Source: Actinomyces sp. (lineage in GTDB: Bacteria; Actinomycetota; Actinomycetes; Actinomycetales; Actinomycetaceae). From it: a DNA stretch of 21,494 nucleotides. A program made the position numbers and the translations under genes. A model generated the notes under the pieces. That model searched no databases, had not been told where the DNA came from, and saw nothing but the letters and a program-made list of their open reading frames with translations. The DNA lies in contig DUQT01000016.1 in assembly GCA_012837655.1 (NCBI GenBank), positions 1-21,494 on the forward strand. The letters run 5' to 3'. Positions 7,242 to 15,149 of this stretch are shown here, one piece after another (position 1 is the stretch's first letter; the number at the start of each line of letters is the position of its first letter).

Positions 7242-7283
7242 ATGACAAGCGGCAGCGATGTGAGTCGTTGCCGCTTTCGTCAT
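7242..7283 (+). terminator. Hairpin terminator after divIVA
   Basis: AAGCGGCAGCGA (7247-7258) pairs with TCGTTGCCGCTT (7265-7276) over twelve positions with one wobble and a six-base loop. An outer ATGAC/GTCAT stem (7242-7246, 7279-7283) extends it. No long T-run follows, as is common in actinobacteria. lspA starts 23 bases later, so partial read-through is possible. Confidence 0.7.
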
Positions 7284-7306
7284 GCCATTAAGTAGGAGGT
7301 TTGCCC

Positions 7307-7849
7307 ATGCGGACTAGTTCACGTAGCCACGCCACCGTCGTGGTCGTGTTCGCAGTCGTCGCCATACTCGCAACTGTCAGCGATCAGGTGACTAAAGTAT
7401 GGGCACTAGAAAACACGTCCACGGACCGGATCGAACCGTTCATTGGGTCATTCATTAGTTTCCAACTCGTGTTCAACCCCGGCGCGGCGTTCTCTCTGCT
7501 GGCCCACTCCACGTGGATCTTCACGATCCTCTCCGTGCTGATTTCCATCGCCGTCCTTTGGTACCTGCGCAAAGTAGTGTCCATTTGGTGGACTATTGCT
7601 TTGGGGCTGCTCTTTGGTGGGGCAGTGGGTAACCTAATCGACCGGCTTGTGCGCCCACCTTCGTTTGGGGAAGGCCATGTGATCGACTTCCTCAACTGGA
7701 ACGGTTGGTTCGTCGGCAACGTGGCGGATATTTACATCGTCGTAGCCGCAGCTCTGCTGTTCCTATTGGCGATCCTTGGCGTACCGGCAACGCAGGAACA
7801 CGTTGAGCAACTACGTGGCGAAAAGCAGGTGGAATCTGCCGATGAGTGA
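7307..7849 (+). CDS. lspA: Lipoprotein signal peptidase (signal peptidase II)
   Basis: LspA is the membrane-bound aspartyl protease that cleaves the signal peptide of diacylglyceryl-prolipoproteins. Its 180 residues carry the four expected hydrophobic segments and all family boxes: SDQVTKVWA (about 25-33), FNPGAAFSLL (56-65), GNLIDRL with catalytic D112, and VIDFLN...NVADIYI with catalytic D141. ATG 7307 is chosen over the in-frame TTG 7301 because AGGAGG (7294-7299) lies seven bases before it. Its end overlaps the start of rluD by eight bases, so the two are translationally coupled, a classic lspA-rluD pair. Confidence 0.97.
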   Translation: MRTSSRSHATVVVVFAVVAILATVSDQVTKVWALENTSTDRIEPFIGSFISFQLVFNPGAAFSLLAHSTWIFTILSVLISIAVLWYLRKVVSIWWTIALGLLFGGAVGNLIDRLVRPPSFGEGHVIDFLNWNGWFVGNVADIYIVVAAALLFLLAILGVPATQEHVEQLRGEKQVESADE

Positions 7850-8759
7850 CATCCGGTTCCTCCCTGTTCCCGACGGCCTAACTTCAGAACGCGTAGATGT
7901 CGCACTTTCGCGCATGCTCGGGCTTTCCAGATCCGCTGCCGGGCGAATGATCGAGGACGGCAAGGTCGTCATCGGTGGCGACGTAGTCCAAAAGAGCACG
8001 CGCCTGGAACCTGGTCAGCTCATCGAAGTTGACATGAAAGTCGAAGAGAAAGCCCCCGCTCCAGTAGTTGGAATGGACATCCTCTACGACGACCAGGACG
8101 TGGTTGTCGTAAATAAGCCGGTTGGCGTTGCCGCACACACCGGTCCCGGTTGGGATGGGCCCACCGTGATCGGAAACTTGGAGGCCGCGGGCTACCGAAT
8201 CTCGACTTCGGGACCGCCGGAGCGGCAGGGGATTGTTCACCGTCTGGACGTTGGCACCTCTGGAGCAATGGCGGTTGCCAAGTCGGAACTTGCCTACACG
8301 AAGCTGAAGCACGCGTTCAAGGAACGCCGGGTGCGCAAGCTCTACCACGCCCTCGTTGCTGGACATCCGGACCCAATGCGCGGAACGATTGACGCCCCGA
8401 TTGCGCGTCACCCGTCCAAAGAATGGCGGATGGGGATCGTTGCCGGAGGGCGCCGCGCGATAACGCATTACAACACGCTCGAACTGCTACCTGGTGCCGC
8501 TCTGGTTGAGGTCGAGTTGGAAACCGGACGCACACACCAGATCCGCGTGCATTTCGCGTCGATTAACCACCCTTGCGTTGGGGACACGTTCTACGGTGCG
8601 AATGAAGAAAAGTCGAAGGAACTTGGCATCACCCGCCAGTGGCTACACGCAGTCCAACTGGAGTTCGTGCACCCGCGCACCAAATCCAATGTCGTCGTGA
8701 AGGCACCCTACCCGGACGATCTCAGCGCCGTCCTCGAAAAGTTGCGCAACCCCAGCTAG
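7842..8759 (+). CDS. rluD: RluA-family 23S rRNA pseudouridine synthase (RluD-like)
   Basis: This 305-residue enzyme isomerises uridine to pseudouridine in rRNA. It has an N-terminal S4 RNA-binding domain (about 17-75, RVDVALSRMLGLSRSAAGRMI...GKVVIGG). The catalytic domain starts at VVNKPVGVAAHTGPGW. The family active-site motif HRLDVGTSGAMAVAKS has catalytic D136, and the later RTHQIRVHFASINHPCVGD motif is also present. ATG 7842 overlaps the lspA stop within ATGAGTGA. Longer in-frame starts inside lspA would add non-conserved residues and are rejected. RluD (helix 69) is the closest family guess by layout, but the target site cannot be fixed from sequence alone. Confidence 0.93.
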   Translation: MSDIRFLPVPDGLTSERVDVALSRMLGLSRSAAGRMIEDGKVVIGGDVVQKSTRLEPGQLIEVDMKVEEKAPAPVVGMDILYDDQDVVVVNKPVGVAAHTGPGWDGPTVIGNLEAAGYRISTSGPPERQGIVHRLDVGTSGAMAVAKSELAYTKLKHAFKERRVRKLYHALVAGHPDPMRGTIDAPIARHPSKEWRMGIVAGGRRAITHYNTLELLPGAALVEVELETGRTHQIRVHFASINHPCVGDTFYGANEEKSKELGITRQWLHAVQLEFVHPRTKSNVVVKAPYPDDLSAVLEKLRNPS

Positions 8760-8787
8760 CCAGCGGAAACGACCAAAGGATTTCACC

Positions 8788-9243
8788 ATGACCAGCGCAT
8801 TTGAAGTTCGGAAAGTGAACTCCACCGCCGATTTACTTTCATGCTTCTCGATCCGCTACGACGTTTTCGTGCAGGAACAGGAAGTTCCTTTCGTGTTGGA
8901 AGTTGATAACCGAGACTTCTTGCCCTCGACCGTGCACATCCTCGTCCTCGAAAGTGAAAAACCTGTTGGAACGTTGCGGGTCATTCAAGATTCTGCAACT
9001 TCCTACCACTTGGGACGAATCGCGGTCGTAAAGGATTTTCGAGGGCGGGGCTTGGGCAGACTCCTGGTGGAGCAGGCTCACGCGGAGCTGCAAAAACGGC
9101 ATGAGGGCGTCGTTGAAATCACTCTTGATGCGCAGGAGTACGCGATCGCGTTTTATGAGCGGTTGGGATACTCGCTGACTGAGCGGGAACGCTTCTTGGA
9201 TGCGGGAATCTGGCATCGTGAAATGAGCCGAACACTGCCCTGA
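8788..9243 (+). CDS. GNAT family N-acetyltransferase
   Basis: This 151-residue acetyl-CoA-dependent acetyltransferase is of the ElaA/YjcF-like type. The N-terminal SIRYDVFVQEQEVPFVLEVD is typical of that subgroup. The acetyl-CoA pyrophosphate loop RGRGLGRLL follows the beta strand LGRIAVVKD, and the C-terminal AIAFYERLGYSLTERERFLDAGIWHREM is characteristic. The substrate is unknown. ATG 8788 follows AAAGGA at a normal distance and 28 bases after the rluD stop, so it is probably co-transcribed with lspA-rluD. A hairpin covers its stop codon. Confidence 0.88.
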   Translation: MTSAFEVRKVNSTADLLSCFSIRYDVFVQEQEVPFVLEVDNRDFLPSTVHILVLESEKPVGTLRVIQDSATSYHLGRIAVVKDFRGRGLGRLLVEQAHAELQKRHEGVVEITLDAQEYAIAFYERLGYSLTERERFLDAGIWHREMSRTLP

Positions 9244-9266
9244 TAAGCCTGCCTTCGGCATATCAG
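9240..9266 (+). terminator. Possible hairpin terminator at the GNAT gene stop
   Basis: CTGATA (9240-9245) pairs with TATCAG (9261-9266) and encloses TGCC-TTC-GGCA (9250-9260), with a four-base bulge on one side. There is no T-run. It sits at the end of the lspA-rluD-GNAT unit and before the separate dnaE promoter, which fits a terminator. The rest of the spacer to dnaE shows no gene. Confidence 0.45.
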
Positions 9267-9377
9267 TAAGACCCCGCCGTGAAGTGTTTTGGCATCTAAA
9301 GGACACAGAACCTTGTCTTAGTGCGCGTTTCAGCTGGGTGTGAACAACTCGATGCGGCACAGCCTGCGCGTTGTGAT

Positions 9378-9383
9378 TAGACT
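9378..9383 (+). promoter_or_regulatory. dnaE -10 hexamer, probable leaderless start
   Basis: TAGACT (TANNNT) lies six bases before ATG 9390, with no ribosome-binding sequence between. Transcription from this hexamer would start at or next to the A of the ATG, giving a leaderless mRNA, as is common in actinobacteria. No clear -35 is visible. Confidence 0.55.
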
Positions 9384-9389
9384 AGCGCC

Positions 9390-12300
9390 ATGGCCACAGA
9401 TCAGTTCGTTCACCTTCATAATCACACTGAGTACTCAATGCTTGACGGGGCGTCGAAGATCGTCCCAATGGTTGAAGAAGCAGCGCGACTGAACCAACCA
9501 GCCATCGCGATCACCGACCACGGCTACCTGTTTGGAGCCTACGAGTTCTACGCGGCCGCTAAGGCGCGGGGCGTGAAACCAATTATCGGACTTGAGGCCT
9601 ACATGACGCCGGGCACATCACGCTTTGACCAAAAGCGCGTGCGCTGGGGTGAAGAGTGGCAGAAAGACGACGACGTATCCGCTCGCGGTGCGTACACGCA
9701 CCTCACACTAATCGCAGAGACCACGCAGGGAATGCACAACCTATTCCGCATGGGCTCGAAAGCATCGCTTGACGGCCAGATGGGTAAGTGGCCGCGCGCG
9801 GACATGGAACTGCTGGAGCGCTACCATGAGGGCCTCATAGTCTTTTCGGGTTGTCCGTCCTCGGAAATCCAAGTACGTCTGCGTTTGGGGCAGTGGGACG
9901 AGGCCGTTGCTGCGGCAGGACGACTGCAGGACACGTTCGGTAAGGACAATTTCTACATTGAACTGATGGACCACGGTATCGAGATTGAACGCCGTGTTCG
10001 CAACGACCTGTTTAAGCTTGCGGAGCACATGAAGGCTCCGAAGATTGTTACAAATGACGCTCACTACGTGACTGCGGAAGACCGCGATATTCAAGACGCA
10101 CTGCTGTGTATTAACTCAGGCGTGAAATTAAATACGCCGGACCGCTTCAAGTTTGATGGTTCCGGCTACTACATTCGTTCCGCGGAGTCGATGCGTCGAG
10201 ACTGGCCGGATGCGCCAGACGCACTGGACGCGACCCTGGAAGTTGCGGAGCGCTGTAACGTCGAGTTCACCACTGTGAAGGAAGGCGCGAACTTCATGCC
10301 TGTCTTCCCGGTGCCGCACGGTGAAGATGAGACCTCCTGGTTCGTGAAAGAAGTTGAGCGCGGGCTCGATTACCGATTCCCAGACGGCGTCCCAGACGAA
10401 GTTCGCAAGCAGGCGGAATACGAGGTCGGAGTTATCACCCAGATGGGGTTCCCGGGATACTTCCTGGTGGTTTCTGACTTCATTCGCTGGGCGAAAGAGC
10501 AGGGTATCCGCGTAGGTCCCGGACGTGGGTCCGGTGCTGGCTCCATGGTCGCATATGCCATGCAGATCACCGACCTGAATCCGTTGAATCACGGGCTACT
10601 GTTCGAGCGCTTCCTAAACCCGGAGCGCGTGTCCATGCCTGACTTTGACGTTGACTTTGACGAGCGCAGGCGCGGGGAAGTCATCGACTACGTTACGAAC
10701 AAGTACGGTGATGACCGTGTTGCGCAGGTAGTCACGTACGGCACGATTAAGACTAAGCAGGCGCTGAAGGACTCCGCCCGTATTCTTGATAAGCCGTTCA
10801 GCTTGGGCGAGCAGCTCACGAAGGCACTTCCGCCGACGGTCATGGGTAAGGACATTTCCGTTAACGGAATTTTCGACCCACAGGACCCGCGATACGACGA
10901 AGCCGCAGAGTTTAGAAAGTTCCACCAGGAAAACCCAGAAACCCAGCCGGTTGTCACAATGGCGAAGGGCCTGGAGGGGATTACTCGCCAGTGGGGCGTT
11001 CACGCCTGTGCGGTGATCATGTCATCCGCACCCTTGGAAGACATTATTCCGCTAATGAAGCGACCCCAGGACGGGGCGATAATCACCCAGTTTGATTACC
11101 CGACCTGTGAAAACCTGGGCCTGCTGAAGATGGACTTCCTGGGGCTTAGGAACCTCACCGTTATCTCCGATGCCTTGGAAAACATTGAGATGAACGGTAA
11201 GGAACGCCCCGACCTAGAACACATCGGGTTGGATGACCATAAGACTTACGAACTCTTGTCCTCAGGTGAGACGCTCGGCGTTTTCCAGCTTGATGGTGAC
11301 GGAATGCAGAAGCTCTTGAAGCGCATGCACCCGGACAACTTCGAAGATATTTCCGCTGTTGGTGCGCTCTATCGACCCGGCCCGATGGGTGCTGACTCGC
11401 ACAACAAGTACGCGGATCGCAAAAACGGGCGCGCAGAGATTGAACCGATCCACCCCGAGCTTGCAGAACCCCTGGAAGACATTCTGGGAACGACCTATGG
11501 CCTGATCGTTTATCAGGAGCAGGTTATGGCGATCGCTCAGAAGGTGGCTGGCTACTCGCTTGGTCAAGCAGACCTTTTGCGCCGTGCCATGGGTAAGAAG
11601 AAGAAGGAGATCCTGGACAAAGAGTACGGTCCCTTCCACCAGGGCATGATTGAACGCGGATACTCTGAAGACGCGGTCAAGACACTGTGGGACATCCTCG
11701 TTCCGTTCTCTAACTACGCGTTCAACAAGTCGCACTCCGCTGCTTACGGCCTGGTGTCCTACTGGACTGCGTGGTTGAAGGCAAACTATCCCACCGAGTA
11801 CATGGCCGCTTTGCTGACCTCGCAGAAAGACAACAAGGACAAGCTTGGCCTGTACCTGTCTGAGTGCCGCCGCATGGGAATCACTGTTTTGCCGCCGGAC
11901 GTTAACGTGTCTGCCGCGAACTTTACGCCTGCCGGCGACGACATTCGCTTCGGCCTCGCCGCCATTAGGAACGTCGGTATTAACGTGGTCGAAGGCATCG
12001 TGGAAGCCCGTCAAGACAAAGATAATTTCACGTCGTTTTCTGACTTCCTGGACAAGGTTCCAACGCGTGTGTGTAATAAGCGCACGATTGAATCTCTGAT
12101 CAAGGCGGGCGCTTTCGACACGCTGGAGGACTGTCGTCGAGCCCTCGTCGCCGTGCACGAAGAAGCCGTGGAATCCGCTGTGAAATTAAAGCGCAACGAG
12201 TCCATTGGCCAGTTCGACCTGTTCGGAGCCATGGGGGATGAGGGCATGTCCGTCCTCACCGTTGATATACCCGAAATTCCGGAGTGGCCGAAACGCGAGA

Positions 12301-12923
12301 AACTTCAGCACGAGCGAGACATGCTCGGCCTGTACGTTTCCGACCACCCGCTGTCCGGTATTCACAGGGCCCTGGAGAGGTATCAGGGCATCTCCATTGG
12401 CCACCTCATCCACGATGAGGGCAGCCGCGACAACCAAACCGTGAAAATCGCAGGCCTTGTCACCAAGGTGGACGTGAAGACGACGCGCAAGGGTGAGCTG
12501 TGGGCAATCGTTACTTTGGAGGACCTGTCGGGTTCAATAGATGTTCTTTTCTTCCCGAGGTCGTATGAGGCGATCTCTCACATCCTGGCAACTGACCTGG
12601 TTGTGCAAGTCGAAGGACGCGTCATGGAGCGCGACACCGAAACCACACTGAGTGGCATGTCCATGACCGTGCTGGACCTTCGCGAAGACGGGACTGTACC
12701 GGTTGTGCTGGATCTTCCATACCATCGGTGCACGAAGCCCGTCCTCGAAGATCTGAACACGATCATCCAAAACTATCCCGGATCTTCGCCGGTTCACCTG
12801 CGCATGCGCAGGCCGGGGGACAAGCCGGTCACGGTCGAGTTTGATCCCGCGTTCAACGTGGACGCGTCATCGTCGTTCTTTGCGGATTTGAAGGCCACGC
12901 TCGGGCCGTCAGTAACGATGTAG
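9390..12923 (+). CDS. dnaE: DNA polymerase III alpha subunit (replicative)
   Basis: This is the catalytic subunit of the replicative polymerase, with 1177 residues, the normal size for actinobacterial DnaE1. The N-terminal PHP domain keeps the full metal-ligand set expected of active proofreading PHP domains (H10, H12, D19, H44, E69, H104, C155, D223, H225). The polymerase catalytic triad is visible as D418 and D420 in MPDFDVDFDERR and D582 in KMDFLGLR. RVGPGRGSGAGSMVAYA and RPGPMGADSH are family signatures. A helix-hairpin-helix region and an OB domain (VKIAGLVTKVDVKTTRKGE...) follow. A start at ATG 9390 has no Shine-Dalgarno but a -10 hexamer six bases upstream. It ends 26 bases from the convergent S4-protein gene. 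Confidence 0.97.
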   Translation: MATDQFVHLHNHTEYSMLDGASKIVPMVEEAARLNQPAIAITDHGYLFGAYEFYAAAKARGVKPIIGLEAYMTPGTSRFDQKRVRWGEEWQKDDDVSARGAYTHLTLIAETTQGMHNLFRMGSKASLDGQMGKWPRADMELLERYHEGLIVFSGCPSSEIQVRLRLGQWDEAVAAAGRLQDTFGKDNFYIELMDHGIEIERRVRNDLFKLAEHMKAPKIVTNDAHYVTAEDRDIQDALLCINSGVKLNTPDRFKFDGSGYYIRSAESMRRDWPDAPDALDATLEVAERCNVEFTTVKEGANFMPVFPVPHGEDETSWFVKEVERGLDYRFPDGVPDEVRKQAEYEVGVITQMGFPGYFLVVSDFIRWAKEQGIRVGPGRGSGAGSMVAYAMQITDLNPLNHGLLFERFLNPERVSMPDFDVDFDERRRGEVIDYVTNKYGDDRVAQVVTYGTIKTKQALKDSARILDKPFSLGEQLTKALPPTVMGKDISVNGIFDPQDPRYDEAAEFRKFHQENPETQPVVTMAKGLEGITRQWGVHACAVIMSSAPLEDIIPLMKRPQDGAIITQFDYPTCENLGLLKMDFLGLRNLTVISDALENIEMNGKERPDLEHIGLDDHKTYELLSSGETLGVFQLDGDGMQKLLKRMHPDNFEDISAVGALYRPGPMGADSHNKYADRKNGRAEIEPIHPELAEPLEDILGTTYGLIVYQEQVMAIAQKVAGYSLGQADLLRRAMGKKKKEILDKEYGPFHQGMIERGYSEDAVKTLWDILVPFSNYAFNKSHSAAYGLVSYWTAWLKANYPTEYMAALLTSQKDNKDKLGLYLSECRRMGITVLPPDVNVSAANFTPAGDDIRFGLAAIRNVGINVVEGIVEARQDKDNFTSFSDFLDKVPTRVCNKRTIESLIKAGAFDTLEDCRRALVAVHEEAVESAVKLKRNESIGQFDLFGAMGDEGMSVLTVDIPEIPEWPKREKLQHERDMLGLYVSDHPLSGIHRALERYQGISIGHLIHDEGSRDNQTVKIAGLVTKVDVKTTRKGELWAIVTLEDLSGSIDVLFFPRSYEAISHILATDLVVQVEGRVMERDTETTLSGMSMTVLDLREDGTVPVVLDLPYHRCTKPVLEDLNTIIQNYPGSSPVHLRMRRPGDKPVTVEFDPAFNVDASSSFFADLKATLGPSVTM

Positions 12924-12949
12924 CGCGCGGCGCAATGCGGCTGCCGGCC

Positions 12950-13186
12950 CTAATCGTCGATGACTTCTACGCGGATGGAGACTACCTCGTCGCCGTAGTC
13001 GACAGACACGACCTGTCCGTTGGTGAGTCGCTTGCCGCGCCGGGTTTCGATTTCGCCGTCGACGGACACGTATCCGTTTTGGATGGCGATGCGCGCTTCG
13101 CCACCGTTTTCAACTAGGTTCGCAAGCTTTAGTAGCTGACCGAGCCGAATATTACCGGTCACAGTGATGGTTGGAATGTCACTCAT
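12950..13186 (-). CDS. Small S4-domain RNA-binding protein (YbcJ-like)
   Basis: This 78-residue protein is almost only an S4 domain: IRLGQLLKLANLVENGGEAR, then IQNGYVSVDGEIETRRGKRL and NGQVVSVDY. The S4_2/YbcJ group binds structured RNA, but a specific role is not established. ATG at 13186 is chosen over the in-frame TTG at 13192 because an AGAGGA site lies at normal distance and the ATGAGTGA overlap with the upstream VanZ-like gene gives translational coupling. It converges with dnaE, and only 26 bases separate the stops. Confidence 0.85.
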   Translation of the reverse strand: MSDIPTITVTGNIRLGQLLKLANLVENGGEARIAIQNGYVSVDGEIETRRGKRLTNGQVVSVDYGDEVVSIRVEVIDD

Positions 13187-13637
13187 TTTCAATCCTCTTG
13201 TGCAATAGCGCCACTAGTCCCCAGGCTACAAGGATGCCCGCGATGTCGACAGCCGCATCGAGCGGATCACCTGTACGTCCGGGGATGAACTGCCACTGAA
13301 TCAATTCAGACACTATTGCGTGAGCGACAGAAAGACCAATAACCCAGGCCGGCGACCAACCCGCGAGGAGCGCGGCCGCTGTGACCGCAGCGAATCCTGA
13401 CGCGTGCGCAATCTTGTCAAAGCCAGGATCTGAAGGCGACGACACGCCCGGCAAATCGCCTAGGAGCGAGTCAAGCAAATCCGCCAAAACACTCGTAGAT
13501 GAAGCCGTTGAAGGGGTGTACAGCATCCACGCAAGGACTGCGAATAGCACGATGGTCACGGCAACCCACGGGAAGTGGATCAGGTGCGTTGGCAGGGCGT
13601 GGCGAGGGCGAAGTTGGTCGTTGCTCATTGGAAACAT
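13179..13637 (-). CDS. VanZ-like family membrane protein
   Basis: This 152-residue integral membrane protein has about four hydrophobic segments. The VanZ-like core contains DKIAHASGFAAVTAAALLAG and later SELIQWQFIPGRTGDPLDAAVDIAGILVAWG, where the D-K-x-x-H and G-R-x-x-D-x-x-D patterns are family hallmarks. VanZ of enterococci gives low-level teicoplanin resistance, but most chromosomal homologues have no known function, so no resistance is implied. ATG 13637 has no ribosome-binding site. A CAAACT hexamer six bases upstream suggests a leaderless transcript. A second ATG at 13628 is possible. The gene is divergent from hisD and overlaps the S4 gene by eight bases. Confidence 0.85.
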   Translation of the reverse strand: MFPMSNDQLRPRHALPTHLIHFPWVAVTIVLFAVLAWMLYTPSTASSTSVLADLLDSLLGDLPGVSSPSDPGFDKIAHASGFAAVTAAALLAGWSPAWVIGLSVAHAIVSELIQWQFIPGRTGDPLDAAVDIAGILVAWGLVALLHKRIENE

Positions 13638-13730
13638 TGTGTCAGTTTGAGCCCGTCATGCAAGCAGCGGGCGCGTTCCACAATCAGAACGGATACCTCA
13701 TTTTCTAGCGTTTGCGCTTAAGCTGAAGCC
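13638..13730. promoter_or_regulatory. Divergent promoter region, VanZ-like gene / hisD
   Basis: On the plus strand TAAGCT (13719-13724) lies six bases before ATG 13731 of hisD. On the minus strand CAAACT (13649-13644) lies six bases before ATG 13637. Neither start has a ribosome-binding site, which fits leaderless transcription on both sides. The plus-strand hexamer matches TANNNT; the minus-strand one has a mismatch. Clear -35 boxes are not seen. Confidence 0.45.
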
Positions 13731-15053
13731 ATGATGAGCATTCTTGATTTGCGTGACGAAGAGTTATCGGCACGGGAACTCGCGCAGAAACTTCCGCGAG
13801 CCAGCCTTGACGTTGAGGGCGCACTCGCCCAGGTAAGACCGATTATTGAGGACGTTGCCGCTCACGGTGGCTCCGCTATTCGTCACTGGGCACTCAAGTT
13901 TGATCAGGCTAACCCGCCGAAACTTCGGGTCCCGCAAGCAGTCATTGACGACGCCCTTGCAAATCTTGATCCGGAGGTTCGCTCCGGCCTCGAAATCGCT
14001 ATCGACCACAACCGCGCGGGTCACAAGGCGCAACTTCCCGAGGAAAAAGAAACCGAAATCATCCCTGGCGGGTACGTGCGTCAACGCTGGATTCCAGTGC
14101 GGCGCGTGGGGCTTTACGTGCCTGGCGGACTGGCGGTGTACCCGTCCTCCGTTGTTATGAACGTTGTTGCCGCGCAGGTAGCTGGCGTCGATGAGATCGC
14201 CGTCGCCAGCCCTCCGCAAAAAGACTTTGGCCACTACCCACACCCGACGATCCTGGCGGCATGCGCACTCTTGGGCGTCAAGGAAGTTTACGCAATGGGC
14301 GGCGCGCAAGCGATTGCCGGCTTTGCATACGGATTTGAGGACGACGAGGACGCAGCTGAGAACCGTTGCGAACCGGTTGATGTAGTAACTGGCCCGGGAA
14401 ATATTTTCGTGGCGGCAGCAAAACGAGCTGTTCAGTCCGTGTGCGGCATTGACGCAGAGGCCGGCACAACGGAGATCGCAATCATTGCTGATGGTACTGC
14501 GAATGCGCGCTTCGTTGCTCGCGACCTCATTTCGCAAGCAGAGCACGATCCCGCGGCAGCCTCAGTTCTGATTACTGACTCCCCGGAACTGGCTGACGAA
14601 GTTAAGTCAGTTATGAAAGAAATGGTTTCCGCAACCAAGCACGCGGATCGTTGTCGCACAGCGCTTAGCGGGCCGCAGTCTGGAATAGTTTTGACGCGAA
14701 ACTTGGAGCAGTCCATTTTCGTAGCCAACACCTACGCAGCTGAACACCTGGAGATTCACACGGCAAACGCGTCTGAGGATGCGCGAAAGATCCGCAATGC
14801 AGGCGCGATTTTTGTGGGCCCCTACACTCCGGTTCCACTTGGTGACTACATCGCAGGATCAAACCACGTGCTCCCCACGGGAGGCACCGCAAGGTTTGCG
14901 TCCGGGCTAAACGTGCACGCATACATCAAGTCGGTTCAAGAGATCGAGTATGACGAACAGGCCCTAGCGAAGCTGGTTGATCCGCTCGTGGCACTCGCGG
15001 AAAGTGAAGACCTTCCCGCACACGGCGAAGCTGCGCGTGAGCGCACCAAGTAG
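13731..15053 (+). CDS. hisD: Histidinol dehydrogenase
   Basis: HisD carries out the last two NAD-dependent oxidations of histidine synthesis (histidinol to histidine) in the cytoplasm and needs zinc. The 440 residues contain the family signatures RRVGLYVPGGLAVYPSSV, GPGNIFVAAAKRAV, DAEAGTTEIAIIAD, ISQAEHDPAAASVLIT, AEHLEIHT and GSNHVLPTGGTARF, which include the zinc and catalytic His/Glu positions. There are two adjacent Met codons at the start (13731, 13734). The TAAGCT hexamer six bases before the first suggests a leaderless mRNA. It is the first gene of the his cluster. A gap of 96 bases with an AT-rich tract precedes the symporter gene. Confidence 0.97.
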   Translation: MMSILDLRDEELSARELAQKLPRASLDVEGALAQVRPIIEDVAAHGGSAIRHWALKFDQANPPKLRVPQAVIDDALANLDPEVRSGLEIAIDHNRAGHKAQLPEEKETEIIPGGYVRQRWIPVRRVGLYVPGGLAVYPSSVVMNVVAAQVAGVDEIAVASPPQKDFGHYPHPTILAACALLGVKEVYAMGGAQAIAGFAYGFEDDEDAAENRCEPVDVVTGPGNIFVAAAKRAVQSVCGIDAEAGTTEIAIIADGTANARFVARDLISQAEHDPAAASVLITDSPELADEVKSVMKEMVSATKHADRCRTALSGPQSGIVLTRNLEQSIFVANTYAAEHLEIHTANASEDARKIRNAGAIFVGPYTPVPLGDYIAGSNHVLPTGGTARFASGLNVHAYIKSVQEIEYDEQALAKLVDPLVALAESEDLPAHGEAARERTK

Positions 15054-15069
15054 GGAAGCCCAGCCTCGC

Positions 15070-15149
15070 CCTCATAAATTTTTATTCGTAAATAATCCCC
15101 TCAATCCCAAAAACAATTCCCACAATCTCAACAACACAGGAAGAAAACA
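15070..15149 (+). promoter_or_regulatory. AT-rich leader/promoter region before the symporter gene
   Basis: The stretch 15079-15098 is almost pure A/T (ATAAATTTTTATTCGTAAAT), in sharp contrast to the surrounding sequence. It contains -10-like hexamers (AATAAT at 15091-15096) and is followed by a C/A-rich, structure-poor leader and an AGGAAG site before GTG 15150. This suggests that the symporter has its own promoter. No hairpin terminator for hisD is seen. Confidence 0.35.

Noticed and set aside
11262..12158. 298-codon minus-strand frame inside dnaE
   Set aside because: Antisense to conserved polymerase sequence; no start context and no family resemblance.
12924..12949. Bidirectional terminator between dnaE and the S4 gene
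   Set aside because: GC-rich repeats (GCGGC) are present, but no stem of convincing length can be drawn.
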